Source: JAPPFW01 sp965200835 (GTDB lineage Bacteria > Actinomycetota > Acidimicrobiia > Spongiisociales > Spongiisociaceae). Taken from it: DNA of 64,000 bases. Location: assembly GCA_965200835.1 (NCBI GenBank), contig OZ241390.1:62001-126000 (forward strand). The letters run 5' to 3'. This document shows positions 57,666 through 64,000 of this stretch, one piece after another. Each line of letters begins with the position of its first letter. Position 1 is the stretch's first letter. Below the pieces are notes generated by a model that was not told the origin of the DNA, did not search any database, and worked only from the letters and a program-made list of their open reading frames with translations. A program made the translations under genes and the position numbers.

Positions 57666-58939
57666 CTACCGAAAGTTCAGGAACCGGAATCGCGAGACTT
57701 GGAAGGGCGTCAAGTCTATGGATGGCTCCTCGGACGACACCAGCTGCCCGATGATCTTGCCGGTGATGGCCGCCAGGGTAAATCCGATATGTCCGTGACC
57801 GTAGGCCAGGAACACGTTGTGCTGCTTGGGAGAACGGTCGATAACCGGTAGCGAGTCTGGATGCGAGGGGCGGTAGCTCATCCACCGCCTTGCTTGCCCG
57901 GTGCGGAGCTCAGGAAACACCAGCCGGCTAGCGTCGATCAAGCGATCCGCCCGGCGGTAATCGGGTGGCGTCGTCCAATCCCGCCAGCTCATCCGTACCA
58001 GCCAGGCGAAGGCCATCCGGCAAGGGGGTGAGAGCGAAGTGATAATCCATGGAGATGATTGGCAAGGGAAGCTGCACCCCGGGATCGGGAAGGTCGACCC
58101 CATACCCTCGCTCGGTATCGAGTGGGGTCACGAACCCGAGCATTCTGGTGAGAGAGCGTGACCAGGCACCGGCTGTGATAACCACTGTGTCAGCCGCCAT
58201 ACTCCCGGCATCTCTCATCTCGATCCCGACCACCCGTTCGCCGCGACCCTGTGAAGCCAATTACCGTGTCGTTCACCAGGCTCCCGCCGGCTTCGACCAC
58301 CTGCTGAGCCAGGAGAACGCATAGGTCCCGCGGATCTGCCCAGGGAGCACCGGGAATGAATACTCCGTGGTGAAAGCGACCCGCCAGGATGGGCGCCAGG
58401 CCACCCACTCCTTCGGCATCCAGAACCTGCATATCGATCCCCCTTCGCCTCCTGGTTTCGACGGCAAAGGCTGCCTTGGCGAACGTGGCTTCGGTCCCGT
58501 AGCCGAGCAGGTGGCTTCCCTCGATCAGGACACCACGGGATTCCTCGACCGTGATCAGCTCATCCCACGCCTCGAGTGCCTGTTTCACCAAGCTCGCGAT
58601 GGCTATGGAAGCCTTCTCCACCCGAGTGGGCCGGCTGGCTGCAATAAACCTCAGGAGCCATGGCAACATCCGGGGTAAGTATCTCCACCGGATGGCCAGA
58701 GGGGAATATGGGTCGATGAGCATCTTCGGAACCGACTTGATCACTCCTGGAGTGGCAGTAGGAAGGCAATTCCCCACCGAGAAAAGGCCGGCATTGTGGC
58801 CGGAAGCTCCGATTCCAGGTGGTCCGGAGTCGACCACGGTCACCCGGTAACCACGCCGTAGAAGGTGCAACGCCGAGCAGAGACCCACAGATCCTCCACC
58901 CACCAGGACGACCTGTGCGGAACTCTGGGAAAGGCTCAC
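57666..58939 (-). pseudogene. DadA-like FAD-dependent amino-acid/amine oxidase, two frameshifts
   Basis: The N-terminal frame has the FAD-binding VVLVGGGSVGLCSALHLLRRG and GASGHNAGLFS. The chain then continues in two further frames (MRDAGSMAADTVVITAGAWS, and GHGHIGFTLAAITGKIIGQL, the C-terminal FAD motif). Losing one G of a GGG run at 58247-58249 and one C near 57963-57965 restores ~420 residues. It would oxidise a D-amino acid, sarcosine or opine-like amine. Confidence 0.87.
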
Positions 58940-58948
58940 TCGAACCCC

Positions 58949-58967
58949 GGTATCGCGACGCTATATC
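58949..58967. promoter_or_regulatory. possible island operator G
   Basis: GGTATCG-CGACG-CTATATC matches the 7-bp-arm consensus at 12 of 14 arm positions, ten bases upstream of the FAD oxidase start. It lies inside the remnant reading frame of the truncated CCG gene. Confidence 0.45.
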
Positions 58968-59804
58968 GACCGCTCCTATGCCAGGTTCCTGTCCTACCGT
59001 CCGCGGACCATGGTGCAATGGTGCGGTGCCTGCATGATCACCTATATCGATGTCGCCAGCCGGCGTATGACCACCCCGTTCGAGGTGATCCACGTATCGA
59101 CCTACATGGCTCGGCTGCTTCGGGAGCTAGACGGCTCCATCCCGTGGCAGAACACTGGCCGGCTGCCGGTGCTGGTCCACCGCCATGTCCAGCCGAAGGT
59201 CCCCAACGATCGGGCCTCGGACCACGGTGAGTTGCCGGGTCGGGACCAGGTAACGGATGCCACTATCGATGCAGTAGACCAGATTCTGTCGGCGATTCCG
59301 GGGGTGGAGAACCTGGGCGTCGTAGACCCTCCAGCAGCAGGTGCTCCCTGCCACCTCAAGAAGATCGACGGTCGTTTCGTAGGACTGGGAGAGATCGGCA
59401 CTGATGCCCACCGTGGCATCCTGCGCGACCTAGCGGCACAGGCTGATCGGACCGAGGCTGAGATAGTTGTCACCCCCTACCATGCTTGCCAGAAGCAGTG
59501 GTCGAAGATAGCCAGCCATCGGCTGGGTGTCCGGCACTGGATGACGGTGCTGGCCGATGCATTGGGAGTAGGGGTGGAGGACCGGTACCAGACCTATTGG
59601 AGACTCGCCGATCCTGCGGCCATCGTGGCTGTGTCGCGCCGGGCTTGGGACTCGTGGGGCATGGATCCGGAGGATGCCTTCAACACCGCCCAAACCCACT
59701 TCACCTCCTCGTTCTCCGATAGCATCCACGACTGCGAGTGTGGTGGCTCGGGATGCGGAGCTCCGGCCCCGGAGCTGATCTGGCCGGTTGCATCCGGGGT
59801 TTGA
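58959..59804 (+). pseudogene. 5'-truncated CCG-domain (HdrB-like) protein
   Basis: It aligns with the C-terminal ~60% of the intact paralogue at 59958-61181: QWCGACMIT versus QCCGSCLIE, AKV-type and TPYHACQKQWSK versus THHHMCHREWSK segments, and a C-terminal Cys cluster DCECGGSGC. The N-terminal CCG region is missing, and CC has become WC. The first in-frame ATG is 59010. The deletion end abuts the divergent FAD oxidase promoter. Confidence 0.8.
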
Positions 59805-59957
59805 TCCGCGCAGGACAGTCCACCGATCCGCCGGAAGAGCCCGACAGACTCACCCGCCCACGGACGGCGATACGCTGATCGACCTGAACAGCGCCGTCTA
59901 TACAGCTGTCTGGCGAAGCTTCTGCCGCACTACGGCCAGACGGATCGGACGGAGAAG

Positions 59958-61181
59958 CTAGACGCTTCCCATCGTCTCCAGCATCGGGAGTTTCATCCCT
60001 GCCTCCAGCGTGGAGGTCCAGGATGTCTCGCATGACGCGCCCGGGCTTTCGGAGCGTTCCCCCATCACCGCCTCCTGACAGTTGCCCTCACAGGGACAGC
60101 GTTGCACCTGCGACGCATATTCGGGCGCGAAGTGGAGCTTTACGACGTGGCGTGCTTCGCTCTCGTCCAAGCCCCACGACTCCCAATGGACCCTGGTCTG
60201 CTCCAATATGGTCTCGGGGTCTCCCAACTTCCAAAGGATCTGGAAGCGGTCCGGAATCCTGATCCCCAACGCTTCCGCGAGGAGAGACTGGTAATGGAGA
60301 ACCGGCAAGCGGTCGCTCCCGAACTTCGACCACTCCCGATGGCACATGTGATGGTGGGTGAGGATGGCATCGGCACCCAGCGCATCGGCCTGATCCTGTA
60401 GCTCATTCTCAACCTGCAGGTATTGCTCGGGGGTTATGTCGTTGAGCACACTCGGCTCCCCGGGGCCCTTGGTAGAGCACAGCTGATCCAGGCTCGGATT
60501 CTCTACCAGCCCGACATACTCGATGCCTGGAATCAGCTCCAAGGTCCTGATCACCGCCGACCTGGCTTCCTCCTTGGTGGGATGGACTTTGGCTCCTTCA
60601 GCATGCAGCATTACCCGGCGCGGTATCGAATTCTTCCATGGGATCTCGTCACCCAGCTCCAGGAGACGATCGACCAGGAAGTCGGTTATGTGTATCACCT
60701 CGAAGGGCGCACGGCCTTGCTCCTCGGCAATGACTCTAACGTGATACTTGAACTCGATCAGGCACGAACCACAGCATTGGACATTGATAGTTGGTTTCCA
60801 AGAGGCGAAACGGCCGATTGCGCGGGCTGCCATCCCATCCCCTATCTTGCCCTTACCGTAGCGTTGAAACGGCCGTCCGCAGCAGTACTTGTTGCCAGCA
60901 GTAGCTACGAAGTCTACGCCCAGGGCTTCAAACAGTGCCACCTGGGTTAGCATGAGGTGGGGAGTGTTCTGGACACCACAGCTAAGATTGAGAACTACCT
61001 CGACGCCCACATCCGGTTTCGAATACCGCTCCAACCAGGTGACTTCGTCCCTCGAGACCTGGATACGCTCGGAACTACTGTGATCACGAAAAAATCGGCT
61101 GAAACTGAACTTGTCGGCGTTAGAAAGGTCGAAGTCCTTACCCTCCGCATTCTTGGTGACCATCCGGTCGTCCACTACCAT
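59958..61181 (-). CDS. CCG-domain iron-sulfur protein (heterodisulfide reductase subunit B-related)
   Basis: 407 residues: VVLNLSCGVQNTPHL, then NKYCCGRPFQRYG and NVQCCGSCLIEF, the CCG motifs that hold a cubane or non-cubane cluster, and a C-terminal C-x-C-x3-C (RCPCEGNC). Related proteins pass electrons to or from a flavin partner. ATG 61181 has GGAGAG directly upstream. Third in an operon after chrA and the FhuF-like gene. Confidence 0.88.
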   Translation of the reverse strand: MVVDDRMVTKNAEGKDFDLSNADKFSFSRFFRDHSSSERIQVSRDEVTWLERYSKPDVGVEVVLNLSCGVQNTPHLMLTQVALFEALGVDFVATAGNKYCCGRPFQRYGKGKIGDGMAARAIGRFASWKPTINVQCCGSCLIEFKYHVRVIAEEQGRAPFEVIHITDFLVDRLLELGDEIPWKNSIPRRVMLHAEGAKVHPTKEEARSAVIRTLELIPGIEYVGLVENPSLDQLCSTKGPGEPSVLNDITPEQYLQVENELQDQADALGADAILTHHHMCHREWSKFGSDRLPVLHYQSLLAEALGIRIPDRFQILWKLGDPETILEQTRVHWESWGLDESEARHVVKLHFAPEYASQVQRCPCEGNCQEAVMGERSESPGASCETSWTSTLEAGMKLPMLETMGSV

Positions 61182-61233
61182 CTCTCCGCTCCTTCTTCGC
61201 TCACTTACCGTAACTTGGCTGGGATCAGGTGTC

Positions 61234-62241
61234 TCAACCGCCTGCTACCTTCATCCTCCCATGACTTCCTCCGCTGAGGAGTTCTAAGCCTCGGCGAATA
61301 GCAGCCTGTTCGGCTGTACCCCCGACTACTCCCATCCGGACACCGTAGCGTTCGCGTACCAACGCGAGCCTTTCGTCGAGGGGAAGGAAATGGCAGCTCT
61401 GACACAACCGGCCTCTCCGGTCATCGATCCGGTAGGTCAGGCGGCAGACCATCCGCCGATGGATCCCGTGGGGATACCTCGAGTCGGCCACGTCGTCCCA
61501 AACCACCAGCCCTTGCAACGGGCTGGATCCGCGCACTCCCGGTATGGTAGAAGCATTGAGTAGTGCCCGGCTGTCCTCGACATAATTTGCGTTCTCTCCC
61601 GGTAGGTACTCATCGGACGAGTCCGAAATCATACCGAGCCACTCGGCTGCGCTGGCCCATAGGAGCCGGGAAGATACCCGAGTATTGCCGTGAATCGTCT
61701 CGAACAGGGGCGCCAGATGTAATCCGTACAATGTTCTCCAGACATGGGCACGAGCTTCCGCCAGAGTAGGAACTCGTTGAGCTCTCAAATCCCAGGAAGT
61801 ACGCCGCTCCGCCGTCGCGAGTGCTCCTTCACCCAGATAGTCCAGGACCAGAGTAAAGGGCAGTTCCAGCCTGGTTCGCAGCCGGCAGTAACGCGGAGAC
61901 AGATCGAGGGCCACGCCGTGGGCAAGGGCAGTGTAGGCCACCACCGAGAGGCAGGCCGTGTAGTGCCGGGTCAGGCGCGATACGGCGATCCTCAGATCGA
62001 TGTCACCCTCGGAGGATGACTGTTCCGGCACCGGCACTTCTTGGAAAAGGAGCTCACGACGTACCGTATGGGAGGCAGCAATCGCCTCTCTCAGGAAGTC
62101 CGGCTCGAAGTAACGCTCGGCCGGTATGACATCTCTGGGTTCGTCTTCCTCCAGGGCGTAACGTCCCTCGAACCACCGTCCCAGCCGTCCGATTTCATTT
62201 GCGAGAGACCTTCTCCAATCGTGTGGATCGAGGGGGACCAT
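61234..62241 (-). CDS. FhuF-like ferric reductase/siderophore protein
   Basis: 335 residues. SVVAYTALAHGVALDLSPRYC and the C-terminal VCRLTYR...GRLCQSCHF match the FhuF layout, where four Cys (CC...CxxC) hold a 2Fe-2S cluster. Here the paired CC is reduced to VCR, leaving three Cys, so the cluster ligand set is unusual. ATG 62241 overlaps the chrA stop (ATGA-type). It may serve iron release or be an electron carrier. Confidence 0.7.
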   Translation of the reverse strand: MVPLDPHDWRRSLANEIGRLGRWFEGRYALEEDEPRDVIPAERYFEPDFLREAIAASHTVRRELLFQEVPVPEQSSSEGDIDLRIAVSRLTRHYTACLSVVAYTALAHGVALDLSPRYCRLRTRLELPFTLVLDYLGEGALATAERRTSWDLRAQRVPTLAEARAHVWRTLYGLHLAPLFETIHGNTRVSSRLLWASAAEWLGMISDSSDEYLPGENANYVEDSRALLNASTIPGVRGSSPLQGLVVWDDVADSRYPHGIHRRMVCRLTYRIDDRRGRLCQSCHFLPLDERLALVRERYGVRMGVVGGTAEQAAIRRGLELLSGGSHGRMKVAGG

Positions 62242-63485
62242 CAAAGAGTTGCCAGCAAACCGCCTCCTGCCGCGGTGAGGATCACAACCACCCACGGAGG
62301 AAGCTTCCAAAAGGCCAGGAGACCCAGAGCGACCAGCGCTAGACCGAAGTCCTCGGTAGAACGGATAGCACTAGACCACAGCGGGTCGTAGAGAGCCGCG
62401 AGCAGGATACGGACCACCGCGGCATTTACCCCCCGCAGCACAGCCTGCACCCCTGGCCGAGCCCGCAGAGCTCCGAAAGACGGCAGGTTAGCGACCACGA
62501 TCAGGAAGGAGGGAAGAAAGATCGCCACCAGAGCCAGCAATGAGCCACCCAATCCACTGGGCGACACTCCCAGGGAAGCACCGAGGTAGCTGGAGAAGGT
62601 GAAGATCGGTCCTGGCACCGCCTGGGCGGCTCCGTATCCGGCAATGAAGGTCGGTTCATCCACCCAGCCGGGTCCGACAACCTCGCTCTCGAGCAGCGGC
62701 AGTACCACCGGTCCGCCTCCAAAGACCAATGCTCCCGACCCGTAGAAAGCATCGGCAGTAGCGATCGCCTGGGAGTCGAGCGTGGCCCGCAGGATCGGTA
62801 GCGACACAAGTAGGACGAAGAACAGCACCGCGCTGACTATGGCGGCCCTTCGACCGGATCCCAGCTGGTAAGAGCGAGACTCCGAAACATCTCTTCGTAG
62901 AAACCGCCAGCCCACTATTCCACCGACCACGATCACCACCACGATCGTGGTACGAGCTGAGGACGGGAAGGCGATAAGCGCCAGCGTGGAGACGATGGCC
63001 ATCGAACTCCGGAATCGGTCGGGAGCCAGTTGACGCCATAGCTTCCACACCGCGAGGCCCACCACCGGAACGGCGACCACCACCAGACCATGGATCCATC
63101 CGGATGCCTGCTCGGTCAAGCGGGACGCCGTCAGTCCGAGCACGGTCATGATCACTGCGGAAGGCAGGGTGAATCCGAGCCAGGCCATGAAACCACCCCA
63201 CAACCCACCCCTGGCTGTCCCGATCGCCATTCCCAGCTTGCTGCTTCCTGCACCCGGGAAGGCTTGGGAGAGAGCTACCAGATCGGCAAAGGTCTCCTCA
63301 TCGACCCAGCGCCGCCGTTGTACGTACTCGTCCTGGAAATACCCGATATGAGCAATGGGCCCACCGAAGGACGTGAGGCCTAGGCGCAGTGCCACCCAGA
63401 AGATCTCCACCACCGAGCCCCGTTCAGGAACGAAGATGGCTGGTGTCGCTCCATCGGATCCAGTCTGCTGGTCATGGTCCGCCAC
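62241..63485 (-). CDS. chrA: chromate transporter ChrA, two CHR domains
   Basis: 414 residues with two CHR domains: LGLTSFGGPIAHIGYF...SQAFPGAGSSKL, and GALVFGGGPVVLPLLESE...AQAVPGPIFTFSSYLG. About ten spans. GTG 63485 follows AAAGGAAG by four bases. It heads the operon that ends with the CCG protein, and its promoter region holds operator E. Confidence 0.92.
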   Translation of the reverse strand: MADHDQQTGSDGATPAIFVPERGSVVEIFWVALRLGLTSFGGPIAHIGYFQDEYVQRRRWVDEETFADLVALSQAFPGAGSSKLGMAIGTARGGLWGGFMAWLGFTLPSAVIMTVLGLTASRLTEQASGWIHGLVVVAVPVVGLAVWKLWRQLAPDRFRSSMAIVSTLALIAFPSSARTTIVVVIVVGGIVGWRFLRRDVSESRSYQLGSGRRAAIVSAVLFFVLLVSLPILRATLDSQAIATADAFYGSGALVFGGGPVVLPLLESEVVGPGWVDEPTFIAGYGAAQAVPGPIFTFSSYLGASLGVSPSGLGGSLLALVAIFLPSFLIVVANLPSFGALRARPGVQAVLRGVNAAVVRILLAALYDPLWSSAIRSTEDFGLALVALGLLAFWKLPPWVVVILTAAGGGLLATL

Positions 63486-63513
63486 AGGACTTCCTTTGCT
63501 CGCATCGGGATTC

Positions 63514-63532
63514 AATATCGGACTACGATACC
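63514..63532. promoter_or_regulatory. island operator E (AATATCG-GACTA-CGATACC)
   Basis: The inner TATCG-GACTA-CGATA is perfect and uses the same spacer as operators C and D. It is 28 bases upstream of chrA and 86 bases upstream of the divergent PadR gene. Confidence 0.72.
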
Positions 63533-63618
63533 AGCGGACCTCGATGAGTCTGAGACTCTGGCGGATAGACGGCCGATCCGCCTCCCCGCCACGGCCCCAA
63601 GCAATGAAGAGGAGACTG

Positions 63619-63996
63619 ATGAGCAAGACCGGGCGTATCGAGGGCCACCCCACGTTCGAAGCCCATAGCCGCCTGTTTCGGGACATCCTGCTGGGCTTCG
63701 TGCGAGTCCACGTACTGCACTACGCCAGTAAGGGTCCAGTGTATGGAGCCGCCCTGAACGAGGATCTGGCGACCCACGGCTATCGGCTGTCACCCGGCAC
63801 TCTCTACCCCCTACTCCACGGACTCGAAGACATAGGGTTCCTCGAACGCACCCCTGAAGTGGTAGCGGGCAAGGTGCGCAAGTACTACTCGTTGACCGAA
63901 CGTGGGCACCAGGCACTCGAAGACCTCCAGTACAAGATATGCGACCTCGTGACCGAAGTCCTGGACGGACATCCCATCCATACCGCCCGCCGGTAA
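63619..63996 (+). CDS. PadR-family transcriptional regulator
   Basis: 125 residues with the PadR winged helix: GPVYGAALNEDL, RLSPGTLYPLLHGLEDIGFLE, GKVRKYYSLTERGHQAL. ATG 63619 follows GAGGAGA; an ATG at 63604 overlaps that site. It is divergent from chrA, with operator E between them, so it is the most obvious candidate in view for binding the island operators. Known PadR sites (ATGT-N8-ACAT) differ, so this needs a test. Confidence 0.9.
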   Translation: MSKTGRIEGHPTFEAHSRLFRDILLGFVRVHVLHYASKGPVYGAALNEDLATHGYRLSPGTLYPLLHGLEDIGFLERTPEVVAGKVRKYYSLTERGHQALEDLQYKICDLVTEVLDGHPIHTARR

Positions 63997-64000
63997 CCGA

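Noticed and set aside
63619..63996. PadR as the proven regulator of the island operators
   Set aside because: Position suggests it, but known PadR operators have a different pattern, so I list it only as a candidate.
1..64000. CRISPR arrays, insertion sequences, integrase genes and attachment sites
   Set aside because: No array of direct repeats with unique spacers, transposase or integrase was found, so the accessory region cannot be called a mobile element from this sequence.

Overview
The window is GC-rich chromosomal DNA from an actinobacterium, most like Acidimicrobiia. The evidence is CarD and DisA side by side, a tilS-hpt-ftsH-folE-folP-folB-folK-panC-coaX-lysS housekeeping string, an ECF sigma factor overlapped by a zinc anti-sigma gene, a DUF2342-type zincin, and frequent GTG/TTG starts. 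The class assignment is inference and no species is named. No stretch longer than about 300 bases lacks a gene.

Region 1 (1-33.3 kb) is core genome. It holds carD and disA; a zinc-ribbon membrane protein; a P450 and nucleoside hydrolase pair; and a nucleoside ABC importer (two permeases, an ATPase and a binding protein that is internally duplicated). These are followed by clpC, a polyprenyl diphosphate synthase, lysS, and the coenzyme A and folate genes. The folB gene is fused to a copy of the ClpC N-domain. Then come ftsH, an NCS2 permease with an extra kinase-like C-terminus, hpt, tilS, a zincin, a sigma/anti-sigma pair, tRNA-Thr(CGT), an acyltransferase and a TrkA-type potassium channel. 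All reading frames here are intact.

Region 2 (33.3-64 kb) is an accessory catabolic island. It encodes a dihydropyrimidinase-like amidohydrolase, an SDR, four MmgE/PrpD domains (two fused in one protein), a cupin, an M20 amidohydrolase, a 2-oxo acid dehydrogenase (E1 alpha, E1 beta, E2), a 3Fe-4S ferredoxin, an A-type Fe-S protein, an oligopeptide-type ABC importer, an opine-dehydrogenase-like enzyme, an Asp/Glu racemase, chromate-transporter family proteins, a DadA-like FAD oxidase, two CCG iron-sulfur proteins, a FhuF-like reductase and a PadR regulator.

Two observations organise the island. First, nearly every transcription unit in it has the same palindrome just upstream, TATCG-N5-CGATA (best form GATATCG-N5-CGATATC). 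At three promoters it forms a 28-bp double operator. I saw no comparable site in the first 33 kb, so the island looks like one regulon under a dedicated repressor or activator. Second, seven genes of the island are broken by eleven one-base indels, every one explicable by a change in a short G or C run, while longer runs in the housekeeping genes are intact. Either the island is decaying or local base-call quality is poor. A working reading is an uptake and breakdown system for an amino-acid-, peptide- or opine-like compound; the substrate is unknown.
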